In this document: positions 50,295-58,686 of the stretch, one piece after another
Layout: each line of letters begins with the position of its first letter
Numbering within the stretch: the first letter of the stretch is position 1
Source: JAMOAW01 sp039908535
GTDB lineage: Bacteria > Pseudomonadota > Magnetococcia > Magnetococcales > JADFZT01
Reading direction: 5' to 3'
Length of the DNA: 64,000 bases
Assembly (NCBI GenBank): GCA_039908535.1
Contig: JAMOAW010000004.1
Location: 1-64,000 of the forward strand
Translations under genes and position numbers: made by a program
Notes under the pieces: generated by a model
Seen by the model: the letters and a program-made list of their open reading frames with translations, nothing else
Told to the model about the DNA's origin: nothing
Database searches by the model: none

Positions 50295-51065
50295 TTAGCG
50301 ACAAATGCCTCGAGTTGAACTTTGCAAAAATTTTACAACCAACTGCACTTGGGAAACATCGGAAAATTGGCGGTTGACCTCCTCTATGGCGGGTTCAAGC
50401 CGAAGATTAGATTGAAAAATAAGACGATGTGCTTTCCTAACCGCTTTAATCACCTCTTCAGAAAAACCACTACGACGCATGCCAATGACATTGACACCCG
50501 TAATACTGGCCCGATTGCCCGCCGCCATGGCAAAAGGAACCACGTCCATCGAAATGGCCGAAGCCCCGCCAATAAAGGCGTTCCGACCAATTCTGACAAA
50601 TTGATGAACCGCCGTCAATCCACCAATATTGGCCATATCCCCAATCTCAACATGCCCTGCCAGCGTAGCCCCATTGGCCATGATAATCCGATCTCCAAGT
50701 TGACAATCGTGGGCAACATGCACATAACACATGAGCATGCAATCGTTTCCCACTCTGGTGATACCCCCCCCCGCCACCGTCCCCACATGAAGGCTAGCAT
50801 ACTCCCGAATCAAACACCGCTTGCCAATCTCTAAACGGGTCGGCTCTCCAGCATAATGGAGATCTTGCGGGGCTTGACCAAGGGAAACGAAGTGATAAAC
50901 TTGAGTCTCCTCATCAATCACTGTATGACCCTCAACCACCGAATGGGCACCAATTTTAACACGATCCTTCAAAACAACGTGGGCACCAATCACCGAATAA
51001 GGACCAATATGGACCTCTTGGCCTAATTGCGCACCTGGATCTATCACAGCAGTCGGGTGAATCAT
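50295..51065 (-). CDS. lpxA: UDP-N-acetylglucosamine acyltransferase
   Basis: LpxA adds the first 3-hydroxyacyl chain to UDP-GlcNAc, the first lipid A step. At 256 residues it has the normal size. The left-handed parallel beta-helix shows as hexapeptide repeats from residue 1 to about 190 (IHPTAVIDPGAQLG, VHIGPYSVIGAHV, DRIIMANGATLAGH), with VHVAHDC at the site of the catalytic histidine. A helical C-terminus follows. It overlaps fabZ by 4 bases, the classic arrangement. Confidence 0.97.
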   Translation of the reverse strand: MIHPTAVIDPGAQLGQEVHIGPYSVIGAHVVLKDRVKIGAHSVVEGHTVIDEETQVYHFVSLGQAPQDLHYAGEPTRLEIGKRCLIREYASLHVGTVAGGGITRVGNDCMLMCYVHVAHDCQLGDRIIMANGATLAGHVEIGDMANIGGLTAVHQFVRIGRNAFIGGASAISMDVVPFAMAAGNRASITGVNVIGMRRSGFSEEVIKAVRKAHRLIFQSNLRLEPAIEEVNRQFSDVSQVQLVVKFLQSSTRGICR

Positions 51066-51544
51066 AAGATCCCTGTAGAAGAAGTAGATGAAGCAGAACT
51101 ATCCTCAATATCCCGAGTCATCGCCATAACGGAGGCCTCGGCCACCAGCTTGTCATCTACATAAGATTTACCAATAAAACGCCAAACATCCCCACGACGA
51201 CGATCCAAGACCATTTCAATACGCAACTGATCCCCAGGAACCACTGGACGACGAAAGCGCGCTTTGTCAATCGACATAAAATAGACTAAACGCCCACGCA
51301 CCGCATTCGGGTCGGTCTCGCCAGCCAATAGTGCCCCAGCTTGGGCCATGGCCTCTAAGATTAACACCCCTGGCATGATCGGATTGCCAGGAAAATGGCC
51401 CATAAATTGCGGTTCGTTAAAAGAAATATTCTTTAATGCCACAATTTTCTTCCCAGGTTCAACCTCCACAACCTTATCTATCATAAGAAAAGGATAGCGA
51501 TGGGGAAGCGTTGCCAATATCTCTTGCGTAGATAACAAAGACAT
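51062..51544 (-). CDS. fabZ: 3-hydroxyacyl-ACP dehydratase FabZ
   Basis: FabZ dehydrates 3-hydroxyacyl-ACP in fatty acid synthesis and competes with LpxA for substrate. This 160-residue hot-dog fold carries the catalytic His and Glu in GHFPGNPIMPGVLILEAMAQ. HRYPFLMIDKV is the family start. A Ser/Thr-rich tail (SSASSTSSTGIL) is extra. It starts directly after the skp stop, with no lpxD between. Confidence 0.97.
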   Translation of the reverse strand: MSLLSTQEILATLPHRYPFLMIDKVVEVEPGKKIVALKNISFNEPQFMGHFPGNPIMPGVLILEAMAQAGALLAGETDPNAVRGRLVYFMSIDKARFRRPVVPGDQLRIEMVLDRRRGDVWRFIGKSYVDDKLVAEASVMAMTRDIEDSSASSTSSTGIL

Positions 51545-52081
51545 TTAAAACCACCCCTTTGTGCGAGAATTTAATCGATTCAAAACCTCACTGGTGATAT
51601 CAATAGACTTATCGGCATAAAGAACCTGTCCCTTGCCAAATACCACGGTAAATCCTTTCTCTTTACCAATTTCCTCAATCACTAAACTGAGTGTCTCGGT
51701 AATTTTTTTGGTCCAACGGCCATTTTCCCGATCAATCGCCCCCTGATTGTCCTCAACCAAGCGTTGATATTCACGAAATTTACTGCGAATCTGGCCCGTC
51801 AATTCCGCATTTGCCTCTGGGGTCATCATGTTTTTACGTTTTTCAAGATCCGCCTTCATTCCCTTGATTTCCGTTTCAAGGGAGTCAATCTCTTTTTGCT
51901 TGGTCTGAATTTTTTGTTTGAGCATATCCCGTACATGCTTAGCCGCCACAGAAGAGGTCATCGCCTCGGTAATATCCACATAGGCAAACTGCGCCGATCC
52001 CGCCTGAACTCCAGGAGAGTGCGCTAAACAAAAAGTAAAAACGCATAAAAAACTCAACCATTTTAACATGAAAGTAGCCAT
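51545..52081 (-). CDS. skp: Periplasmic chaperone Skp/OmpH
   Basis: Skp is a trimeric periplasmic holdase that carries unfolded outer-membrane proteins to BamA. The protein has a signal peptide (cleavage near VQAGSA), then FAYVDITEAMTSS and a long coiled coil (about residues 45-130, KQKEIDSLETEIKGMKADLE). A C-terminal strand (GFTVVFGKGQVLYADKSID) closes it. Total is 178 residues. The first ATG overlaps the best ribosome site; an ATG four codons later may be the real start. It lies 16 bases after bamA. Confidence 0.93.
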   Translation of the reverse strand: MATFMLKWLSFLCVFTFCLAHSPGVQAGSAQFAYVDITEAMTSSVAAKHVRDMLKQKIQTKQKEIDSLETEIKGMKADLEKRKNMMTPEANAELTGQIRSKFREYQRLVEDNQGAIDRENGRWTKKITETLSLVIEEIGKEKGFTVVFGKGQVLYADKSIDITSEVLNRLNSRTKGWF

Positions 52082-52097
52082 CCTTTCTTAATATTCA

Positions 52098-54392
52098 TCA
52101 AAGGGCTGCCCCAAACGTAAAATCAAAAACCCTATCTCTATCAGAATCTTCCTTCAAAATCGGTACGGCGAAAGTAAACCGTAAGGGACCAAAAGGTGAA
52201 TTCCAATGCAGACCAACACCCGCAGACATACGAATGGATCCATCGTCTGTAATGCTCCCACTCTTGTCATCCCAATCGCCAAGATACCCGGCATCCACAA
52301 ATGACAAACCACGCAACCCATCGTCGGAAAGCCCAAAAAATGGAAAATAGAGTTCGGCGTTTACCTGCTCAAAATGGTTGCCTCCATAAGCATCCCCATC
52401 CGATGTCCGTGGACCAAGACCACCCGATTTAAAACCACGGACACTCTTGCTGCCACCCAGAAAAAAACGCTCAAAAATGGGTACAGTATTATGATCCAAC
52501 GACTCCACCGCACCCGCACGCCCACGCAAATGACCTACCCAACTCCCATCTTTTGTAAATGGATAAAAAAGGCTATTATCAATCAAAATCCGTCCAAAGT
52601 AGACATCCCCTCCCAAACCTGATAAATCGGTTGTCAGACGATGACGACGTCCTTTCGTCGGTAAAAGCTTATTGTCCAAATTGTTCCAGGTGAATGAGTT
52701 ACTCACCATAGATTGTAAATATGGACTCCGGGCGGCTTGATCCTGTATCACTAAGTTCGCACTCGATCCAACATCATCAATTTCAACATTCGAAAGTTGA
52801 TAAGAGAGTTGATCGCTCAAATGGTTCGAAAGGGGAAACCCAAAATTAATTCCACCACCAGACGTATATTGGGTATAAGAAGAGATACTCTGCATATCCG
52901 ATTTTCGGTTATACAGTTGCAATCCGGCAGACATATTTTTATCCAAAAAATAGGGCTCGGTAAACGAAAAGTCAAAATCGGTCGTAATACTGGATAATGT
53001 AAATGACAATTTTGCCCGCTGACCTCTACCCAAAAAATTATCCTGGGTGATGCTGGCCGTTCCCAGCAAAGATTCCACCGTCGAATAACCCGCCCCAACG
53101 CTAAAAGTTCCCGTCGGTTTTTCCTCCACTTTTATCCGCACATCTACTTTATCCGCAGAGGTCGCAGCCGGAGTCGTGACATCTACATTGCCAAAATAAT
53201 TCAGCGCATTTAATCGGGATTTAGAAAGACGCATGGCCGATGCAGAAAATAGATTCCCTTCCACCAAACTAACCTCACGACGAATCACTTGATCCTGTGT
53301 TCTGGTGTTCCCCTCAATTTCCACCCGATTGACATAAACACGCCGACCCTTGTTAACCACTATTTGGATATCAACCGTTTTTTCATCCTCGTTGATAAGA
53401 GTTCTCGGATCAATTTGCAAAAAAGCATAACCAAAATCGCCAATTTTATCCGTCAAATGTTCTGTCGATAGGCGCAATTTTTCACGAGAAAACCACTCCC
53501 CAGAGACAATCTGAAGCTCTTTAAATAGGTCCGCTTTTGGAAGTTCGTCGAAGTCTCCTTCAATCTGAATATTTCCAAATTTAAAACGTTCCCCTTCAAA
53601 AACCGTATGTGTAATCATAAAAGCCGCTCGATCAGGTGTTAGCTCGGCAACCGAAGAGTCCACCCGCACTTGGGCATAACCATTATCCATATAAAGATTA
53701 CGCAATTGAGATTGGTCATACAGCAATTTCTCACGGTCGTAAGTGTCGTCATCGGTCCACCAAGAGAGCCAATTACTGGCTTTAATCATCAACGCTTTGG
53801 ACAACTCTTTATCAGATAACGCCTTGTTACCGATAAATCGAACTTCCCGAACCTTAGATTTTTCACCTTCTTTAACACGATAAACCAAGGTCATCCGATT
53901 TTCATTCAATGGTTTAATCAACATCTCAACGTTGGCCAAAAACAACCCTTTGATGCGATATCCCTGCCGTAAAGCGGTTAAATCCCGCTCAGCTTTGCCA
54001 CGGTCAAAAATGGAACCCGATTTTAGCTGAATAATTTTTACCAATTCTTCTGTGGTATAGGCCTCATTGCCTTCAAAAGTGACTTCATCAATCAGTGGAT
54101 TTTCTTCAACACGAACAACCAAACTCTCCCCATCACGCTCAATAACCACATCTTTAAAAAAACCAGTGGCAAACAAAGCTTGAATACTCTCTCTGGTCAA
54201 AGTGGCATCCAATTGACCAGAGGAATTCAGTTTAAGATAACTTTTAACGGTATCAGGTTCAATTCGTCTCACCCCTTCCACCCGAATAGTTGGAAGAGCC
54301 TCTTGGGCGTAACTATAAGAAAAGGTTAATAGCACTCCACTCATCCATAAAAAGATGAGAAATATGAAAAAAATATTTTTTTTCAATAACAT
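52098..54392 (-). CDS. bamA: Outer membrane protein assembly factor BamA
   Basis: BamA is the Omp85 beta-barrel insertase of the outer membrane. This 764-residue protein has a signal peptide (about 1-29), five POTRA domains (about 32-415, for example FEGNEAYTTEELVKIIQLK and VRFIGNKALSDKELSKAL), and a 16-strand barrel. The loop-6 motif is present as SVRGFKSGGLGPRT. The last residues are FDFTFGAAL, ending in Leu, while most BamA proteins end in an aromatic residue. It follows rseP by 123 bases. Confidence 0.96.
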   Translation of the reverse strand: MLLKKNIFFIFLIFLWMSGVLLTFSYSYAQEALPTIRVEGVRRIEPDTVKSYLKLNSSGQLDATLTRESIQALFATGFFKDVVIERDGESLVVRVEENPLIDEVTFEGNEAYTTEELVKIIQLKSGSIFDRGKAERDLTALRQGYRIKGLFLANVEMLIKPLNENRMTLVYRVKEGEKSKVREVRFIGNKALSDKELSKALMIKASNWLSWWTDDDTYDREKLLYDQSQLRNLYMDNGYAQVRVDSSVAELTPDRAAFMITHTVFEGERFKFGNIQIEGDFDELPKADLFKELQIVSGEWFSREKLRLSTEHLTDKIGDFGYAFLQIDPRTLINEDEKTVDIQIVVNKGRRVYVNRVEIEGNTRTQDQVIRREVSLVEGNLFSASAMRLSKSRLNALNYFGNVDVTTPAATSADKVDVRIKVEEKPTGTFSVGAGYSTVESLLGTASITQDNFLGRGQRAKLSFTLSSITTDFDFSFTEPYFLDKNMSAGLQLYNRKSDMQSISSYTQYTSGGGINFGFPLSNHLSDQLSYQLSNVEIDDVGSSANLVIQDQAARSPYLQSMVSNSFTWNNLDNKLLPTKGRRHRLTTDLSGLGGDVYFGRILIDNSLFYPFTKDGSWVGHLRGRAGAVESLDHNTVPIFERFFLGGSKSVRGFKSGGLGPRTSDGDAYGGNHFEQVNAELYFPFFGLSDDGLRGLSFVDAGYLGDWDDKSGSITDDGSIRMSAGVGLHWNSPFGPLRFTFAVPILKEDSDRDRVFDFTFGAAL

Positions 54393-54515
54393 AATAGCAC
54401 CAAAAGAAAAAAGAGAGTCAAATTTAATTCACAAACGTGTTCTCAAGCTACCTCTTTTTTTATCCAACAGCAAGTCAATGTATTTTAAAATAGAGATCAT
54501 CATCAAAATAAACAA

Positions 54516-55601
54516 TTACGGTGCCCCAGATAACAGTCGCACCAAATCATTTTTCATCGCCCAAACCATCAATAAAATCAACATTGTCATCCCAACTCGA
54601 TTGGCCATCCATTGTGCTTTCTCACTGACAGGACTCCCCTTGAGGGCTTCAATAGAAAAAAACATCAGATGTCCTCCATCCAATACAGGAATCGGCAATA
54701 AATTTAAAACACCTAAATTAATGGAGATTAATGACATGAAAAATAAAAAGTTAGTCGCTCCCTGGGCCGCCGTCTTTCCAGCCAATTCGGCAATCAACAA
54801 CGGACCACCAATCTGATCGGCAGAGACAACCCGTGTCAGTAACTTCCAAATGCTGGTAACCGTCAAATGGGTCATGCGCCACGTTTGCTGCAAACCCATT
54901 TTTATAGCTTGCAAAGGAGAATATTGTATCACACGAACATCTTTGCCAGGCGTAATACCTATCAAGGCTTGACGCACTTTTTCACCAAATAAATTAGTAA
55001 CTTCCGTAACTCGTGGCGTCACCGAAATAAGATGCAACTCCCCTTGACGGCGTACCGTTAAAACCAATTTTTCACCATTGGAATCCCGAATTGTTTGACT
55101 TAAATCGTCCCAAAGTTCCAAAGGAGTATCGTTGATTTGAGTCACATAATCCCCTGCTAACAATCCGACCTCCGCCCCTGGCATGTTTGGACTCACGCTC
55201 CCGATCACAGGCAGTTGCTGCTCAACCCCTAATATATAAGAAACACTGAGTGCAAATAGTGCAAAAATAAAATTAAAAATAGGGCCCGCAGAAACTATCG
55301 CAAAACGAGGGCCTACCGATTGATGGCTAAATGCATGTTTCTGATCCTCAACAGATAGCTCAACTTCCTCATCGTCGTCAGATTCACCCAACATCTTGAC
55401 ATAACCACCCAACGGAACCGCAGAAAGTCGATACTCGGTACCGTTTTTGGGATCACTCCAACTAAAAATTTTTGGACCAAATCCCAAAGAAAAAATCAAT
55501 ACCCGCACGCCAAAAAAACGCGCAACCAAAAAATGGCCTAACTCATGGACAAAAATAAGAACACCCAACACCACCAAAGCCCAAAAAGTCGTATTCAGCA
55601 T
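54516..55601 (-). CDS. rseP: Site-2 zinc metalloprotease RseP
   Basis: RseP cleaves membrane proteins within the bilayer, such as anti-sigma factors and signal peptides. The active site HELGH is at about residues 20-24 and the third zinc ligand is in LNLLPIPVLDGGHL. One PDZ domain lies at about residues 125-190 (PGAEVGLLAGDYVTQIND). At 361 residues it is the short, single-PDZ type. The ATG at 55601 overlaps the end of the shifted dxr frame by 7 bases, as expected for the old operon layout. Confidence 0.95.
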   Translation of the reverse strand: MLNTTFWALVVLGVLIFVHELGHFLVARFFGVRVLIFSLGFGPKIFSWSDPKNGTEYRLSAVPLGGYVKMLGESDDDEEVELSVEDQKHAFSHQSVGPRFAIVSAGPIFNFIFALFALSVSYILGVEQQLPVIGSVSPNMPGAEVGLLAGDYVTQINDTPLELWDDLSQTIRDSNGEKLVLTVRRQGELHLISVTPRVTEVTNLFGEKVRQALIGITPGKDVRVIQYSPLQAIKMGLQQTWRMTHLTVTSIWKLLTRVVSADQIGGPLLIAELAGKTAAQGATNFLFFMSLISINLGVLNLLPIPVLDGGHLMFFSIEALKGSPVSEKAQWMANRVGMTMLILLMVWAMKNDLVRLLSGAP

Positions 55602-55723
55602 TGAAAAAGATTCCTTTCATGCCCCTGAATCCTCTCCAAAGCTTGACAGCGTGCCCATCGATCCACTGCCAAGACCTCTTCTATAGAGTCGGGTAACGCC
55701 ATAGAAACCGAGTTTAGGGTCCT
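55595..55723 (-). pseudogene. Out-of-frame 3' end of dxr
   Basis: In the -1 frame relative to dxr, just after its stop, the sequence reads LNSVSMALPDSIEEVLAVD, then RWARCQALERIQ and on to a TGA that overlaps the rseP start. This is the normal C-terminal helical end of DXR (compare VDDVLSVDANAREVARKEV in E. coli). It is separated from the rest by a frame change and by about 14 missing residues. Confidence 0.7.
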
Positions 55724-56793
55724 AAAAACGCCGCCACGGCAACCTCATTGGCAGCATTCAGTATGGCTGGAGCCGCCCCCCCTTGACGGAGGGCTTGATA
55801 GCTCAAACCCAAACAAGGAAACACCAGTGGATCTGGTGTTCCAAAAAATGTCAATCGACCTAACGCAGCCAAGTCCAAAGGTTTAACTGGAACGGCAATA
55901 CGCTCTGGCCAAGCCAAAGCCACCGCAATCGGGGTGCGCATATCCGGTACCCCCATTTGAGCCAAAACCGAACCATCGGCATAGGAAACCATAGAGTGAA
56001 CAATACTCTCAGGATGTACCACAACCTGAATACGATCCAATTCCACCCCAAACAGCCAATAGGCCTCTATCACCTCCAACCCCTTGTTCATCAACGTGGC
56101 TGAATCAATAGAAATTTTTGGACCCATCTTCCAATTTGGATGCGCAAGAGCCTGCGTAGGAGTCACTTGAGCCAACTGCTCTCGTGACCAACCCCGAAAA
56201 GGCCCACCCGAAGCAGTCAAAATGAGTTCACGAAAGCCACTCTGCCGACCCGGATTGACAAAATGGCCCCCTTTCCCAACACCCTCTCCAAGTTTAGGCG
56301 TTACTTGCCCATTATTCAATACTTGAAATATCGCACTGTGTTCTGAATCTACCGGTATGAGAGACCCTTTGTGCTGCTCCATTTCACGTTTAAACAGAGC
56401 TCCAGCCATCACCAAACACTCTTTATTGGCCAAAGCGATCTCTTTTCCAGCCCGAATCGCCGCCATTGTTGGCAATAAACCATCCCCACCCACAATGGCC
56501 GAAACCGTCATATGAACCCCATCCCAAGCACCAACCGCAGCGATCCCCTCTGCGCCCACTAAAACCTCTATTCCCAACCCAGAAAGTTCAAAAGCCACCT
56601 CACGAGCCGCCTCAATATCGTGCATGGCGACCACCTGGGGATGAAATCTTTTTGCCTGGGCTATCAATAATTGACTGTTGCGACCTGCAGCCAACGCGAT
56701 CGCTCGAAAACGATCTGGATGTGTGGCAATAACATCCAGAGTGCTTACCCCTATAGAACCGGTAGATCCAAGTATGGCAATATTTTTAATCAA
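55714..56793 (-). CDS. dxr: 1-deoxy-D-xylulose 5-phosphate reductoisomerase, C-terminus lost by frameshift
   Basis: DXR makes MEP, the committed step of bacterial isoprenoid synthesis, feeding undecaprenyl-P, quinones and hopanoids. NADPH motif LGSTGSIGVSTLDV, NKECLVMAG, VDSEHSA, TASGGPFRGWS and HPNWKMGPKISIDSATLMNKGLE are all present. But the frame stops after NAANEVAVAAFLGP at residue 359, while the enzyme normally runs to about 390-400. The missing tail exists downstream in the -1 frame. The C-terminal domain supports the dimer, so this copy may be inactive, unless the break is an assembly or sequencing error. Confidence 0.9.
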   Translation of the reverse strand: MIKNIAILGSTGSIGVSTLDVIATHPDRFRAIALAAGRNSQLLIAQAKRFHPQVVAMHDIEAAREVAFELSGLGIEVLVGAEGIAAVGAWDGVHMTVSAIVGGDGLLPTMAAIRAGKEIALANKECLVMAGALFKREMEQHKGSLIPVDSEHSAIFQVLNNGQVTPKLGEGVGKGGHFVNPGRQSGFRELILTASGGPFRGWSREQLAQVTPTQALAHPNWKMGPKISIDSATLMNKGLEVIEAYWLFGVELDRIQVVVHPESIVHSMVSYADGSVLAQMGVPDMRTPIAVALAWPERIAVPVKPLDLAALGRLTFFGTPDPLVFPCLGLSYQALRQGGAAPAILNAANEVAVAAFLGP

Positions 56794-56842
56794 TTTTATT
56801 TTTTATACATAACAAAATGAAAAGAACAAGGCTTGAAACATA

Positions 56843-57475
56843 CTAAATTCCCTGCCAGACTAAAAAAAAATAGAAAACCGGTGTCGTAAATATTAAACTA
56901 TCCAAACGATCCAATAACCCACCATGACCTGGAATTAAAAAAACCCCTCCCCATAACCCTTCCCACGTTTTGCCAGGACTTATCCTCGGAATCAATTTCC
57001 GTTTTCCAAAAATTCGACCGACAAAATAGGCCCCTGAATCGGTAAACCAAATCAAAATAAATAGATAACATAACAAAAAACGCCCCTCTTTCCGACTATG
57101 AATCTCAAGAAGCATCAAAAGAGGCAAAACACAAAAAAAGAGTCCTAACAAGCGATCAGCAATCCCCTTTAACTGCGGAGATTCAGGTCGATATCGAATC
57201 AAACCTACGATAAATTCCCCCCAAAACAATAAAATTAACACAAATGGAATCCAGGAAAGTCCCCAAAGATACCAAACCCCCATTAACAACCATCCTCCTG
57301 CCACCCCAATGGCCAAATCTCCCCTTGCAAGACCCCCATGCAACTGATGCCATTCAATCAACAATAGCGCCGAGACAGGTATTAAAAACAAAAAAATCTG
57401 TAACGCCGATCCCAATAATACCAACCAAAGGACAATAGGGATCAAAATCACTGCGGAAATAATTCTTAAAACCAT
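56843..57475 (-). CDS. cdsA: Phosphatidate cytidylyltransferase with an internal deletion
   Basis: CdsA makes CDP-diacylglycerol from phosphatidate and CTP, the entry to phospholipids. The 210-residue protein starts MVLRIISAVILIPIVLW at 57475 and has several membrane helices. Signature parts DSGAYFVGRIFGKRKL, ISPGKTWEG and PGHGGLLDRLDSL are clear. Between TWEGLWGG and PGHGG only four residues remain, where the family has roughly 60-70, including the GDLxES-KR-KDSG block of the active site. The open frame continues upstream to 57805 through LLLT repeats, which are not part of the protein. Activity is doubtful. Confidence 0.88.
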   Translation of the reverse strand: MVLRIISAVILIPIVLWLVLLGSALQIFLFLIPVSALLLIEWHQLHGGLARGDLAIGVAGGWLLMGVWYLWGLSWIPFVLILLFWGEFIVGLIRYRPESPQLKGIADRLLGLFFCVLPLLMLLEIHSRKEGRFLLCYLFILIWFTDSGAYFVGRIFGKRKLIPRISPGKTWEGLWGGVFLIPGHGGLLDRLDSLIFTTPVFYFFLVWQGI

Positions 57476-57524
57476 GATGGTCTCATAATAGAAAATTCGT
57501 AACCGTTCAGATAAAAAAAAATCA

Positions 57525-57845
57525 AAAACAAGACCTTGGGGATTGCATCCCCCAACCCCCCTGCTATTTGAAGAAAGCAAAACCGAATTCAAAAGCAAAG
57601 TCAAAACCGAATTCAAAAGCAAAGTCAAAACCGAATTCAAAAGCAAAGTCAAAATCAAAAACAAGACCTTGGGGGATTGCATCCCCCAACCCCCCCTGCT
57701 ATTTGAAGAAAACAAAACCGAATTCAAAAGCAAAGTCAAAAGCAAAGTCAAAAGCAAAGTCAAAAGCAAAGTCAAAAGCAAAGTCAAAAGCAAAGTTAAA
57801 AACAAAACCCTGGGGGCAATCCCCCAGACCCCTTTTTTTTATTAA
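57525..57845. repeat. Cluster of dispersed elements between uppS and cdsA
   Basis: Two near-identical blocks (AAGACCTTGGGG, ATTGCATCCCCCAACCCCCC, TGCTATTTGAAGAAA) are followed by tandem AAAGCAAAGTC units and a final half element (CCTGGGGGCAATCCCCCAGACCCC plus T-run). It explains the 450 gene-free bases between the uppS stop and the cdsA start. The ORFs crossing it, with KSKVKSK or LLLTLLL repeats, are artefacts. Confidence 0.85.
57582..57799. repeat. Tandem 12- and 24-base repeats
   Basis: AAAAGCAAAGTC repeats of 12 bases occur six times in a row at about 57726-57797, and as a 24-base version with AACCGAATTC three times at about 57590-57650. Pure tandem units without spacers, so this is a minisatellite rather than a CRISPR. 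Copy number is likely to vary between strains. Confidence 0.85.
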
Positions 57846-57927
57846 TATATGAACGATTACGCCAAAACAATAAATTATTGAGTTTCAATTAACGTAAAAT
57901 TTTACTTCAGTGAACAGTTACGAAAAT

Positions 57928-58602
57928 TCAATGGTCAGCCCCAAAACGACGCTCTCGACGACTAAACTCAGCAATCGCCTCTTCAAGATCCTTTTTGCTA
58001 AACTCTGGCCAAAAAATTGGTAAAAAAACCATTTCTGTGTAGGCCAACTGCCATAAAAGAAAATTACTAATGCGTTGCTCCCCACCCGTCCGTAAAAATT
58101 GTGCCTCGTTAATCTCTTCAACCGCTAATCGACCCTCCAAACCCTCCTTAACCAATTGCCGCGCAACATCCACAATCTCCTGACGACCACCATAATTGAT
58201 GGCAATATTAAATTTTAAAATGGAGTTATGCCGAGTCTTCTCCTCCATCTCATGAATCAACTCCTGAATCTGTAAAGGAAGTTCATAGATGCGTCCCAAA
58301 GCACGAAATTGAACCCCCTCTTGAATCAGTTCCATCATCTCATTCCGCAAATGATGGGCCAGCAACCCCATTAACGCCGAAACCTCCTCGGCTGGACGAT
58401 TCCAGTTTTCAGAAGAAAATGTATACAAGGTGAGAATAGGTACTTTGAGATCAATACACGCTTCAACTGTACGACGTACAGCCTGAACACCACGTCGATG
58501 TCCCTCAATACGTGGCAAAAAACGAGATCTTGCCCAACGTCTGTTGCCATCCATAACAATGGCAATGTGACGGGGAATCCGAATAGTATTACTCTTTGCC
58601 AT
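57928..58602 (-). CDS. uppS: Undecaprenyl diphosphate synthase with an internal deletion
   Basis: UppS makes the C55 lipid carrier for cell wall and O-antigen. The 224-residue cis-prenyltransferase has HIAIVMDGNRRWA (catalytic Asp), GHRRGVQA, TLYTFSSENWNRP, INYGGRQEI and RTGGEQRISNFLLWQ. Between INEAQF and LRTGGE about 15 residues are missing; the family has an LxxxxLPDPDLLIRTGGE-type block there. The rest aligns well to the C-terminal RRERRFG. Loss of that loop near the diphosphate-binding arginines could damage the enzyme. It follows frr by 84 bases; the ribosome site is weak. Confidence 0.92.
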   Translation of the reverse strand: MAKSNTIRIPRHIAIVMDGNRRWARSRFLPRIEGHRRGVQAVRRTVEACIDLKVPILTLYTFSSENWNRPAEEVSALMGLLAHHLRNEMMELIQEGVQFRALGRIYELPLQIQELIHEMEEKTRHNSILKFNIAINYGGRQEIVDVARQLVKEGLEGRLAVEEINEAQFLRTGGEQRISNFLLWQLAYTEMVFLPIFWPEFSKKDLEEAIAEFSRRERRFGADH

Positions 58603-58686
58603 AAATTTAAGCTATCGTAACTTCCAAAAAATGGTGTCAGTCAGGAATGATTTTAAAAAATTCCGCAACAGTAAAAAAAATTGTCA

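Noticed and set aside
57582..57799. Possible CRISPR array
   Set aside because: Units are directly tandem with no unique spacers, and no cas genes are in the window.
57476..57805. N-terminal LLLTLLL extension of cdsA
   Set aside because: Comes from the tandem repeats read on the minus strand; a normal CdsA start is at 57475.
57543..57852. Plus-strand ORFs coding KSKVKSKVK repeats
   Set aside because: Pure translation of the 12-base tandem array; no start signal.
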